NCBI RefSeq assembly: GCF_006442975.2
Contig: NZ_CP083954.1
Coordinates: 310,001-374,000 of the forward strand
From: Mesorhizobium sp. B2-1-1
Lineage (GTDB): Bacteria > Pseudomonadota > Alphaproteobacteria > Rhizobiales > Rhizobiaceae
Reading direction: 5' to 3'
DNA length: 64,000 nt
Under the pieces are notes generated by a model. That model did no database searches. It saw only the letters and a list, made by a program, of their open reading frames with translations, and was not told the DNA's origin. The position numbers and the translations under genes are program-made. Below, in pieces: positions 42,187 to 50,739 of this stretch (position 1 is the first letter of the stretch; the number at the start of each line of letters is the position of its first letter).

Positions 42187-43542
42187 ATGAAGAAAATGCT
42201 TTTGCTGGGCGCCGCGCTTGCCGTGCTCGCCCTCGGCGCGCCCGCGCAGGCCGAGCTGAAATTCAAGCTGGGCGAGGACAAGCGTTTCAACTGGGCAAAC
42301 TACGAAGAGCTCAAGAAAATCGACCTCAAGGGGGAGACCCTGTCGATCTTCGGGCCATGGCGCGGCGAGGACGAGACCCTGGTGCGCGGCGTACTCGATT
42401 ATTTCTCGGAAGCCACCGGCGCCGAGATCAAATATTCCTCCTCGGAAAATTACGAGCAGCAGATCGTCATCGACACGCAGGCCGGCAGCCCGCCCAACAT
42501 CGCCGTTCTGCCGCAACCCGGCCTGATCCAGGACCTTGCTTCCAAGGGTCTCTTGACGCCGCTCGGCGACGATACCGCCAAATGGGTCAAGGACAATTAC
42601 GGCGCCGGCCAGTCATGGGTCGACCTCGGCACCTTCAAGGACAAGGACGGTAAGCCGGGCTTCTTCGCCTTCCCCTACAAGGCCGACGTGAAGTCGCTGG
42701 TCTGGTACTCGCCGGACAATTTCGAGGAAGCCGGCTACAAGGTACCGAAGACGCAGGAAGAACTCGCCGACCTCGAGAAGAAGATTATCGCCGACGGCGG
42801 CACGCCATGGTGCATCGGGCTCGGCTCGGGCGGCGCCACCGGCTGGCCGGCGACGGACTGGGTGGAAGACCTGATGCTGCGCACGCAGTCTCCGGAAACC
42901 TACGACAAATGGGTGAAGAACGAGATCCCGTTCAACGACCCGGCCGTGGTCAATGCAATCGACATCTTCGGCAAGATCGCGACCGACGACAAGATGGTCG
43001 ATGGCGGCGCCAAGGCGGTCGCGGCGACCGATTTCCGCGACAGCCCCAAGGGCCTATTCGCGGTGCCGCCGAAATGCTACCTGCACCATCAGGCGTCGTT
43101 CATCCCGACCTTCTTCCCCGAAGGCACGAAAATCGGCCAGGACGCGGACTTCTTCTACTTCCCGCCTTATGCGTCCAAGCCCGAACTCGGCACCCCCGTG
43201 CTCGGCGCCGGAACGCTGGCGATGATCACCAAGGACTCGAAGGCCGCCCGCGCGTTCATCGAATTCCTTAAGATGCCGCTGGCCCATGAGATCTGGATGG
43301 CCGAAGGCGGTTTCGTGACGCCGTTCAAGGCGGTCAACAAGGATGCCTATGCCAGCGATGCGCTGCGCAAGCAGGGCGAGATCCTGGCCAATGCCTCGAC
43401 TTTCCGTTTCGACGGGTCGGACTTGATGCCGGGCAAGATCGGCGCCGGCGCCTTCTGGACCGGCATGATCGACCTGGTCGGCGGCAAGTCGGCGCAGGAC
43501 GTCGCCACCGACATCCAGAAGAGCTGGGACGCGATCAAATAA
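42187..43542 (+). CDS. aglE: Alpha-glucoside ABC transporter substrate-binding protein
   Basis: A 451-residue periplasmic sugar-binding protein of family 1. A Sec signal (KKMLLLGAALAVLALGAPAQ) is cleaved after AQA. The mature start, ELKFKLGEDKRFNWANYEEL, is a recognisable AglE feature, and later blocks include GETLSIFGPWRGEDE, GAGTLAMITKDSKAARAFIE and DLMPGKIGAGAFWTGMIDLV. It delivers sucrose, trehalose or maltose-type glucosides to AglFG. Paired palindromes after it may stabilise its mRNA. Confidence 0.92.
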   Translation: MKKMLLLGAALAVLALGAPAQAELKFKLGEDKRFNWANYEELKKIDLKGETLSIFGPWRGEDETLVRGVLDYFSEATGAEIKYSSSENYEQQIVIDTQAGSPPNIAVLPQPGLIQDLASKGLLTPLGDDTAKWVKDNYGAGQSWVDLGTFKDKDGKPGFFAFPYKADVKSLVWYSPDNFEEAGYKVPKTQEELADLEKKIIADGGTPWCIGLGSGGATGWPATDWVEDLMLRTQSPETYDKWVKNEIPFNDPAVVNAIDIFGKIATDDKMVDGGAKAVAATDFRDSPKGLFAVPPKCYLHHQASFIPTFFPEGTKIGQDADFFYFPPYASKPELGTPVLGAGTLAMITKDSKAARAFIEFLKMPLAHEIWMAEGGFVTPFKAVNKDAYASDALRKQGEILANASTFRFDGSDLMPGKIGAGAFWTGMIDLVGGKSAQDVATDIQKSWDAIK

Positions 43543-43555
43543 GAGCCGTACCCGC

Positions 43556-43608
43556 GGAAGCCTAGGCTTCCACCTCCCGAGCGTATCCGGGCCAACTGGC
43601 CCGGATAC
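43556..43608 (+). repeat. Two palindromes between aglE and aglF
   Basis: A perfect 16-bp palindrome, GGAAGCCTAGGCTTCC (43556-43571), is followed by a hairpin with 12-bp arms, GTATCCGGGCCA (43583-43594) and TGGCCCGGATAC (43597-43608). They lie 14-66 bp after the aglE stop. The rest of the 263-bp gap shows no ORF. This is the position where sugar operons often carry a structure that protects binding-protein mRNA and lowers permease expression. Confidence 0.6.
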
Positions 43609-43805
43609 GACCGGCCCCATCGCAACATCCCAGCCCGGCCAACCGGGACGGGTCAGATCCAGTCGTGACAGCGTAGACATTCCGGCATGCGGCGGGCACG
43701 GAGCCACACGCTTCCCTGCCTGCCCGCGCTCAACAACGAGATCGGCGCGCGGCGCAATCGCAAGGATCGTTTCCATCCTGGCGGGTCGTGCAGGGAGAGG
43801 GACCC

Positions 43806-44819
43806 ATGGCGGCTCAGATTTTCTCGGCCATATTCGTCATCATCATCGGCGTCGGCGGCTGCGTCGCCTATTTCTGGGGCGCCAACAAACTGCTCGACGT
43901 CACCTTTCCCTCGCGCGGCGTCTCGGGCGCCGCCGCCGTCGACAATCTGCGCCGGCAGGGGCTGATCCGGCCCTGGCTGTTCGTCGGCCCGGCGATGATC
44001 ATCCTGACCATCTATCTCATCTATCCGGTGATCGAGACGCTGCGGCTGTCCTTCCTCGATCGCGGCGGCGCCAATTTCGTCGGCCTGGCCAATTATCAAT
44101 GGGCTTTCGGCGACCGCGAGTTTCGCAATTCGATCCTCAACAATGTGCTCTGGCTGGCCGTAGTGCCCGCCGCCTGTACCTTCCTTGGCCTGATCATCGC
44201 CGTGCTTACCGACAAGATCTGGTGGGGCACGATAGCCAAGAGCCTGATCTTCCTGCCGCTGGCGATCTCCTTCGTCGGCGCCAGCGTCATCTGGAAATTC
44301 ATCTATGAGTATCGCGGCGAAGGCCAGACGCAGATCGGCATCCTGAACGCCATCATCCAGCATTTCGGCGGCCAGCCGCAGGTCTGGATATCGCTGCCGT
44401 TCTGGAACAATTTCTTCCTGATGGTGATCCTGATCTGGATCCAGACCGGCTTTGCCATGGTCATCCTGTCTTCGGCGCTGCGCGGCATTCCGGAAGAGAC
44501 GCTGGAAGCCGCCGTCATCGACGGTGCCAATCCGTTCCAGATCTTCTGGAAAATCATGGTGCCGCAGATCTGGGGCACCATCGCCGTGGTCTGGACCACA
44601 ATCACCATCCTGGTGCTCAAGGTATTCGACATCGTCCTGACCATGACCAACGGCCAATGGAACAGCCAGGTGCTGGCCAATCTGATGTTCGACTGGATGT
44701 TCCGTGGCGGCGGTGATTTCGGCCGCGGCGCGACAATCGCCATCATCATCATGATCGCGGTCATTCCGATCATGGTCTGGAACATACGCCAGGCCAACAA
44801 AGAGACGGGAGGACATTGA
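43806..44819 (+). CDS. aglF: Alpha-glucoside ABC transporter permease AglF
   Basis: A 337-residue MalF-type inner-membrane permease with an extra N-terminal helix (IFSAIFVIIIGVGGCVAYFW) and six core helices. The EAA loop is EETLEAAVIDGANPFQIFWK. The start at ATG 43806 is preceded by GGGAGAGGGA. It is separated from aglG by a single base, so both are made together. Confidence 0.92.
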   Translation: MAAQIFSAIFVIIIGVGGCVAYFWGANKLLDVTFPSRGVSGAAAVDNLRRQGLIRPWLFVGPAMIILTIYLIYPVIETLRLSFLDRGGANFVGLANYQWAFGDREFRNSILNNVLWLAVVPAACTFLGLIIAVLTDKIWWGTIAKSLIFLPLAISFVGASVIWKFIYEYRGEGQTQIGILNAIIQHFGGQPQVWISLPFWNNFFLMVILIWIQTGFAMVILSSALRGIPEETLEAAVIDGANPFQIFWKIMVPQIWGTIAVVWTTITILVLKVFDIVLTMTNGQWNSQVLANLMFDWMFRGGGDFGRGATIAIIIMIAVIPIMVWNIRQANKETGGH

Positions 44820-44820
44820 G

Positions 44821-45975
44821 ATGACCGTCGCGACCGGAAACTCCTTCGCCAGCCGCTTCGGCGTTCACATCGCCGTCCTGGTCTTCGTTGCGATCTGGAC
44901 CATGCCGACGCTCGGCATCCTGGTATCGTCGCTGCGCGACAAGGACCAGATCATCGCCTCGGGCTGGTGGAACTCGTTCGCCAGTTCGACCCAGACCGAA
45001 GCTGGACGCCTGCCGCCCGCCTCGGCGCAGGTCGAGAAGGACGGCAAGTTCGTCCTCCAGGGCAACATTTTCGGCGATGGCGCCAAGCGCGAGATCAGCG
45101 CCTTCGGCGTCAAGTCGGCGGCACCGACGCAATATCCGACCGGCACATCGGCCGATCTCGGCGACGGCGTTACCTTGCAGCTCAATGCCGACGGCAGCTT
45201 CGTCATGACCTCGCCCAAGGCGTTCGAGGGCGACCGCGGCCAGCGCGTCTACTATGCCTCCTCGGCGCCGCCGAAATTCACCACCGACAATTACAGGACC
45301 GTGCTGTTTTCGGAAGGCATCGGCCGCTCCTTCATGAACTCGCTGACCGTCACTATCCCGGCGACCGTCATCCCGATCCTGATCGCCGCTTTTGCGGCTT
45401 ACGCTCTGGCCTGGATGCGCTTTCCCGGGCGCGCGCTTCTGATCGCGGTCATCATCGGCCTGCTGGTGGTGCCGCTGCAGATGTCGCTGATCCCGCTGTT
45501 GAAGCTCTATAACGGCGTCGGCGCCTTCTTCGGCGTGCCCTCCAAGACCTATCTCGGCATCTGGCTGGCGCATACCGGCTTCGGACTGCCCTTCGCCATC
45601 TACCTCTTGCGGAGCTACATTGCCGGCCTGCCGCGCGAGATCATGGAATCGGCGCGCATCGACGGCGCCAGCGATTTCGAGATATTCGTCAAGATCGTGC
45701 TGCCGCTGTCATTTCCCGTGCTGGCGTCCTTCGCCATCTTCCAGTTCCTGTGGGTATGGAACGATCTCCTGGTGGCGATGGTTTTCCTTGGCACGGAGGC
45801 GGATCAGATCGTGCTGACCGCCAAGCTCAATGCCTTGCTCGGCTCGCGTGGCGGCGACTGGGAGATCCTGACGACGTCGGCTTTCGTGACCATCATCGTG
45901 CCGCTGATCGTGTTCTTCTCTTTGCAGCGCTATTTCGTCCGCGGGCTGCTCGCAGGCTCGGTGAAAGGAGGCTGA
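44821..45975 (+). CDS. aglG: Alpha-glucoside ABC transporter permease AglG, with large periplasmic loop
   Basis: A 384-residue MalG-type permease. After the first helix (VHIAVLVFVAIWTMPTLGIL) comes a hydrophilic insertion of about 120 residues (about 45-155), much longer than in MalG and characteristic of AglG-like proteins. The remaining helices and the EAA loop (REIMESARIDGASDFEIFVK) follow. It pairs with AglF. The gene ends four bases before aglA. Confidence 0.92.
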   Translation: MTVATGNSFASRFGVHIAVLVFVAIWTMPTLGILVSSLRDKDQIIASGWWNSFASSTQTEAGRLPPASAQVEKDGKFVLQGNIFGDGAKREISAFGVKSAAPTQYPTGTSADLGDGVTLQLNADGSFVMTSPKAFEGDRGQRVYYASSAPPKFTTDNYRTVLFSEGIGRSFMNSLTVTIPATVIPILIAAFAAYALAWMRFPGRALLIAVIIGLLVVPLQMSLIPLLKLYNGVGAFFGVPSKTYLGIWLAHTGFGLPFAIYLLRSYIAGLPREIMESARIDGASDFEIFVKIVLPLSFPVLASFAIFQFLWVWNDLLVAMVFLGTEADQIVLTAKLNALLGSRGGDWEILTTSAFVTIIVPLIVFFSLQRYFVRGLLAGSVKGG

Positions 45976-45979
45976 AACC

Positions 45980-47644
45980 ATGCAATCCGCTTTGAAAGCC
46001 AGTTCGAAGCCCGATCTCGCCGTCGATAGCGACTGGTGGCGAGGTGCCGTGATCTACCAGATCTATCCGCGCAGCTACCAGGACTCGAATGGCGACGGCA
46101 TCGGCGACCTCAAGGGGATCATCGGGCGGCTGCCCTATATCGCCGCGCTCGGCGCGGACGCCATCTGGATCTCGCCCTTCTTCAAATCGCCGATGAAGGA
46201 TTTCGGCTACGACGTCTCGGATTACTGCGACGTCGACCCGATGTTCGGCACGCTGGCCGATTTCGACGCGCTGACGGCGGAGGCGCACAGGCTGGGGCTG
46301 AAAGTGATGATCGACGAGGTGCTGTCGCACACCGCCGACATCCATCCCTGGTTCAGGGAAAGCCGATCGAACCGCAGCAATCCGAAAGCCGACTGGTACG
46401 TCTGGGCCGATCCCAGGCCGGACGGCACGCCGCCCAACAACTGGCTGTCGATCTTCGGCGGATCGGCCTGGCAATGGGACACCAGCCGCCAGCAATATTA
46501 CCTGCACAACTTTCTCGCGGAACAGCCGGACCTCAATTTCCACAACGGCGAAGTCCAGGACGCGCTGCTCGACGTCACCCGCTTCTGGCTGGAGCGCGGT
46601 GTCGACGGGTTCCGCCTCGACACCATCAATTTCTACTTCCACAGCCAGGGGCTGGAAAACAACCCGCCGCTGCCGCCGGAGCAGCGCAACGACCAGACCG
46701 CACCCGCGGTCAATCCCTACAACTACCAAGACCACATCTACGACAAGAGCCGTCCGGAGAACCTCGGCTTCCTCGAACGCTTCCGCGCCCTGCTCGACGA
46801 ATATCCGGCAACGGCCGCGGTCGGCGAGGTCGGCGATTCACAGCGCGGACTGGACGTTGTCGCGGCCTATACAGCCGGCGGCAAGCGCGTGCACATGTGC
46901 TATTCCTTCGACTTCCTGGCGCCGGAAAAGATCAGCGCCGCCAAGGTCCGTTCGGTGCTGGAAACCTTCGGCAAGGTTGCCAGCGATGGCTGGTCGTGTT
47001 GGGCCTTCTCCAACCATGACGTGATGCGCCCGGCCTCGCGCTGGGCCGCCAACGAAGCCGACCCGACCGCCTATCTCAAGGTTATCTCGGCATTGCTGAT
47101 GTCCTTGCGCGGCTCGGTCTGCATCTATCAGGGCGAGGAACTGGGGCTCGGCGAAGCCGAATTGCGGTTCGAGGATCTGCAAGATCCCTACGGCATCCGT
47201 TTCTGGCCGGAATTCAAGGGCCGCGACGGCTGCCGCACGCCGATGGTGTGGGACGGCAGCGCCAGGAATGGCGGCTTCTCCCAGGCAAAGCCGTGGTTGC
47301 CGGTGCCGGCCAAGCACCTGTCGCAAGCCGTCAATGTCCAGCAAGGCGACGAGCATTCGCTGCTCGAACACTACCGACGCTTTCTCGGCTTCCGCCGTGC
47401 CCATCCGGCGTTGGCCAAGGGCGATATCAATTTCATCGAAAGCCAGGGCGACACTGTCGCCTTCACGCGCCGCGCGGGCAACGAGCAGATCGTCTGCGTC
47501 TTCAACCTGGGATCCGGGCCAGCGGAGGTTGACCTTGGCGGTCGATCGCTGCAACCTTTGCCCGGACACGGATTTTCGGGACAACAGAGCTCCGGCTCCA
47601 TCCGCCTCGGCGGCTACGGCGCCTGGTTCGGGCGCATCGACTGA
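45980..47644 (+). CDS. aglA: Cytoplasmic alpha-glucosidase, GH13
   Basis: A 554-residue GH13 enzyme of the oligo-1,6-glucosidase/trehalulose-like subfamily (GH13_23 type). The conserved regions are visible: DAIWISPFFKSPMKDFGYDV, the nucleophile aspartate in GVDGFRLDTINFYF, the acid/base glutamate in AAVGEVGDSQ, and the transition-state aspartate in FSNHDVMRP. There is no signal peptide, so it splits the imported alpha-glucosides in the cytoplasm. GGAGG precedes the ATG. aglK follows after 25 bp. Confidence 0.93.
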   Translation: MQSALKASSKPDLAVDSDWWRGAVIYQIYPRSYQDSNGDGIGDLKGIIGRLPYIAALGADAIWISPFFKSPMKDFGYDVSDYCDVDPMFGTLADFDALTAEAHRLGLKVMIDEVLSHTADIHPWFRESRSNRSNPKADWYVWADPRPDGTPPNNWLSIFGGSAWQWDTSRQQYYLHNFLAEQPDLNFHNGEVQDALLDVTRFWLERGVDGFRLDTINFYFHSQGLENNPPLPPEQRNDQTAPAVNPYNYQDHIYDKSRPENLGFLERFRALLDEYPATAAVGEVGDSQRGLDVVAAYTAGGKRVHMCYSFDFLAPEKISAAKVRSVLETFGKVASDGWSCWAFSNHDVMRPASRWAANEADPTAYLKVISALLMSLRGSVCIYQGEELGLGEAELRFEDLQDPYGIRFWPEFKGRDGCRTPMVWDGSARNGGFSQAKPWLPVPAKHLSQAVNVQQGDEHSLLEHYRRFLGFRRAHPALAKGDINFIESQGDTVAFTRRAGNEQIVCVFNLGSGPAEVDLGGRSLQPLPGHGFSGQQSSGSIRLGGYGAWFGRID

Positions 47645-47669
47645 ATTCTAGGGACCACTGGAGGGAAAC

Positions 47670-48782
<1,113 letters not shown>

Positions 48783-48821
48783 GAGCAGGCCATGAATTAA
48801 TTGCCGGTCACGCAAAAACAG

Positions 48822-48846
48822 GAGCGGCGGGCAAAGCCCGCCGCTC
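48822..48846. terminator. Bidirectional terminator between aglK and the DUF680 array
   Basis: GAGCGGCGGGC (48822-48832) and its perfect complement (48836-48846) enclose an AAA loop. Read on the minus strand the hairpin is followed by CTGTTTTTGCG, a U-run suited to end the DUF680 transcript. Read on the plus strand it is followed by GTGTTTGG, weaker but adequate for aglK. The two transcripts converge here. Confidence 0.75.
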
Positions 48847-48869
48847 GTGTTTGGTGTCAGCTTCGGCTG

Positions 48870-49106
48870 TTAGTGGCCGAAGAGATTCCGGTCACTGCCC
48901 TGAGGGGCGGACTTGTGTACATCGCCCGACGAATTGAGCAGCTTGTAGACGGGCGAGCCGCTGTCGCGGATCGAAGCCGTGTGCGCATTGTCGACCGAGG
49001 TGACGGCAGGCTGATTGGCGCCATTGGAGCCATAGTTGTCGCTGCTGGCGAAAGCGCTGCCCGAAACGGCCAGGACGGCGGCGGCAGCAAGGATGATCTT
49101 TTTCAT
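48870..49106 (-). CDS. Small exported DUF680-family protein, copy 4 (divergent)
   Basis: A 78-residue secreted protein: lysine-rich start MKKIILAAAAVLAVSGSAFA (signal peptide cut after AFA), then SSDNYGSNGANQPAVTSVDN and a tail ending DRNLFGH. It shares the frame of the three following paralogues but has a longer, different middle (RDSGSPVYKLLNSSGDVHKS). No catalytic motif. DUF680 proteins are small, mostly Mesorhizobium/rhizobial and of unknown role. It is the last gene of a four-copy tandem array read leftward. Confidence 0.85.
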   Translation of the reverse strand: MKKIILAAAAVLAVSGSAFASSDNYGSNGANQPAVTSVDNAHTASIRDSGSPVYKLLNSSGDVHKSAPQGSDRNLFGH

Positions 49107-49141
49107 TTCAAGTCTCCTGAATTCTCAAATTCCACCGCAGA

Positions 49142-49157
49142 GGCGGGCTTGCCCGCC
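49142..49157 (-). repeat. Intergenic hairpin in the DUF680 array (spacer 1)
   Basis: GGCGGGC (49142-49148) pairs with GCCCGCC (49151-49157) in the 71-bp spacer between two DUF680 genes. Equivalent hairpins occupy the same position in the other two spacers. Each spacer also carries an AGGAGACTT ribosome-binding site a few bases before the next ATG. Confidence 0.6.
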
Positions 49158-49177
49158 ATCTGCTGCAGGATCGGCTG

Positions 49178-49384
49178 TTAGTTGTTGCCGAAGAGGTTAC
49201 GGTCGGCACCCTGAACAGGTGCCTGGGCAGCCGGAGCCGACGTCTTGGTCGAAGCGGTGTATGAGCTGTCCGTCGAAGTGGCCGCGGGCTGATTGGCGCC
49301 ATTGGAGCCATAGTTGTCGCTGCCGGCGAAAGCGCTGCCCGACACCACCAGAACGGCGGCGGCAGCAAGGATGATCTTCTTCAT
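49178..49384 (-). CDS. Small exported DUF680-family protein, copy 3
   Basis: A 68-residue secreted protein with a signal peptide cut near SGSAFA, then GSDNYGSNGANQPAATSTDS, a Ser/Thr/Ala-rich centre (YTASTKTSAPAAQAPVQG) and the conserved end ADRNLFGNN. The mature part is about 48 residues and lacks cysteines. It has the AGGAGACTTGAA leader of the array. Function unknown. Confidence 0.85.
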   Translation of the reverse strand: MKKIILAAAAVLVVSGSAFAGSDNYGSNGANQPAATSTDSSYTASTKTSAPAAQAPVQGADRNLFGNN

Positions 49385-49416
49385 TTCAAGTCTCCTGAAT
49401 TTTCGAATTTCGCCAG

Positions 49417-49437
49417 GACGGCGGAAGGCCCGCCGTC
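49417..49437 (-). repeat. Intergenic hairpin in the DUF680 array (spacer 2)
   Basis: GACGGCGG (49417-49424) pairs with CCGCCGTC (49430-49437) around AAGGC. The same hairpin, base for base, recurs at 49693-49713, in line with recent duplication of gene plus spacer. It could attenuate or process the array transcript. Confidence 0.65.
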
Positions 49438-49453
49438 AACTGGAGATCAGCTG

Positions 49454-49660
49454 TTAGTTGTTGCCGAAGAGGTTGCGATCGGCACCCTGAACAGGCGCTT
49501 GGGCAGACGGCGCCGACTTCTGGACCGAAGCCGTGTGCGCGTTGTCGACCGAGGTGACAGCAGGTTGGTTGGCGCCATTGGAGCCATAGTTGTCGCTGCC
49601 GGCGAAAGCGCTGCCCGACACGGCCAGGACGGCGGCGGCAGCAAGAACGATCTTCTTCAT
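49454..49660 (-). CDS. Small exported DUF680-family protein, copy 2
   Basis: A 68-residue secreted protein. Signal peptide KKIVLAAAAVLAVSGSAFA, mature start GSDNYGSNGANQPAVTSVDN, then AHTASVQKSAPSAQAPVQG and the end ADRNLFGNN. Its first half matches copy 4 (VTSVDNAHTAS) and its second half matches copy 3 (SAQAPVQGADRNLFGNN), which suggests gene conversion or serial duplication within the array. Function unknown. Confidence 0.85.
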   Translation of the reverse strand: MKKIVLAAAAVLAVSGSAFAGSDNYGSNGANQPAVTSVDNAHTASVQKSAPSAQAPVQGADRNLFGNN

Positions 49661-49692
49661 TTCAAGTCTCCTGAATTCTCAAATTTCGCCAG

Positions 49693-49713
49693 GACGGCGG
49701 AAGGCCCGCCGTC
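49693..49713 (-). repeat. Intergenic hairpin in the DUF680 array (spacer 3)
   Basis: GACGGCGG (49693-49700) pairs with CCGCCGTC (49706-49713). It is identical to the hairpin at 49417-49437, and the flanking bases (CGCCAG before, AACTGGAGATC after) are also identical. Confidence 0.65.
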
Positions 49714-49729
49714 AACTGGAGATCGGCTG

Positions 49730-49927
49730 TTAGTTGTTGCCGAAGAGGTTGCGATCGGCACCCTGGACAGGCGTCTGGGCAGCCGGTTCCGACTTCTTGG
49801 TCGAAGCGGTGTACGAGCTGTCGACGGCGGTGGCCGCAGGGGCATTCGAACCATAATGGTCGCTACTAGCGAAGGCGCTGCCGGAAACAGCCAGAAGGGC
49901 GGCGGCAGTGAGAATGATCTTTTTCAT
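49730..49927 (-). CDS. Small exported DUF680-family protein, copy 1 (first in the array)
   Basis: A 65-residue secreted protein. Signal peptide KKIILTAAALLAVSGSAFA, then SSDHYGSNAPAATAVDSSYT, a lysine/serine centre (ASTKKSEPAAQTPVQG) and ADRNLFGNN. It lacks the NGANQP segment of the others. Its leader (TGGAGTATC before the ATG) differs from the AGGAGACTT of the downstream copies, in line with it being the promoter-proximal gene. The promoter must lie in 49930-50150, where the DNA is unusually AT-rich. Confidence 0.85.
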   Translation of the reverse strand: MKKIILTAAALLAVSGSAFASSDHYGSNAPAATAVDSSYTASTKKSEPAAQTPVQGADRNLFGNN

Positions 49928-50423
49928 TTTTTGATACTCCAGTATTTTTCCGTCCGTCTAGCGGCGTGTCTCGGGAGGAAATCGCGTCGTTCGGACAGCC
50001 CCGATGTGGGAAAGCCATACCGCCATTTCCAATCACGAAGTTTTTCCGTGTGGACCAAGTTTCCACCACTTGAAATTGTGCCAGGGCCTTCTACATTCGT
50101 TTTTTCCATTTGTTATCAAATAGTTATTCTAACAGACGGCGCGATCACCAACTGTGTCGAAGGCCCAGTGTTCACACCGTCCTGCACGCATCGTCAACAG
50201 AAACGAACCGTTCGGTTCGATTTTAGAGGGCGCTAATAGTCACTTTTCGAAACCGTTAACCTTTTTTGCCTCCGCCACGAGACGGAATCCGAGGCGGCGA
50301 CCTGAGGCTTTCTGCCCCTGCAACGGCGGCCGCACCGTTTTCAGTGCGTGTCGCGCGGCATGGATGCGATGTCGTTTTCATGCCGACGACAAGCCGGCGA
50401 TCATGGTTAGATCCTGCCATCTC
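49928..50423. promoter_or_regulatory. AT-rich intergenic region upstream of the DUF680 array and the riboswitch
   Basis: About 500 bp without a convincing gene. The part at 50035-50135 is AT-rich (TTTTTTCCATTTGTTATCAA) and probably carries the leftward DUF680 promoter. The rightward promoter for the riboswitch transcript must lie before 50424. The weak ORFs here lack ribosome-binding sites and family character. Confidence 0.4.
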
Positions 50424-50600
50424 AGGTGCCGCCGCGTGACGACGAGGCGGAGAATTGGGAAGCCGGTCAGAATCCGGCGCTGCCCCCGCAACGGTGGTGG
50501 AGTTCAGGTCGCAACGGGAGACCACTGGGCAAAGGCCTGGGAAGGTGTCGCGACAGTCCGCAAGGACAGCTCCAGAGCCCGGAAACCAGCCCGAGATGTT
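50424..50600 (+). ncRNA. Cobalamin (adenosylcobalamin-type) riboswitch
   Basis: The sequence follows the cobalamin-riboswitch consensus in order: GGTGCC at 50427, the segment GAATTGGGAAGCCGGTCAGA with its closing TCCGGCGCTGCCCCCGCAAC (50452-50493), the B12 box ACCACTGGGCAAAGGCCTGG with GGAAGG (50522-50546), AGTCCGCAAGGAC, and the 3' CCCGGAAACCAGCCCGAG (50580-50595). It lies in the leader of the Rieske oxygenase gene on the same strand, 140 bp before its start. When cobalamin is bound, expression of the downstream genes is expected to fall. Confidence 0.92.
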
Positions 50601-50739
50601 GGACTCGACTGATCGCGGCGGGCGGTCAAGAGGCGGATGGTGCATGTCCGGCGCAAGCCGGCGCGCGGCTTGATCCTTCCTCTCTCCCCTCCGTTCAGTC
50701 CTTCGATGCGAGGACAGGACTTCAATGCGAGGACAGGAC
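50601..50739 (+). promoter_or_regulatory. Expression platform and duplicated start region of gbcA
   Basis: Between riboswitch and ORF is a CCGGC-GCAA-GCCGG hairpin (50648-50661) without a U-run, which favours translational control. CATGTCC at 50643-50649 is exactly complementary to GGACATG at 50736-50742, which spans the start codon, so it could mask it. The start region is a 19-bp tandem duplication: ATGCGAGGACAGGAC occurs at 50706-50720 and again at 50725-50739. Confidence 0.5.

Noticed and set aside
48870..49927. CRISPR array
   Set aside because: The repeats are genes of about 200 bp with coding periodicity and signal peptides, not short direct repeats with unique spacers.
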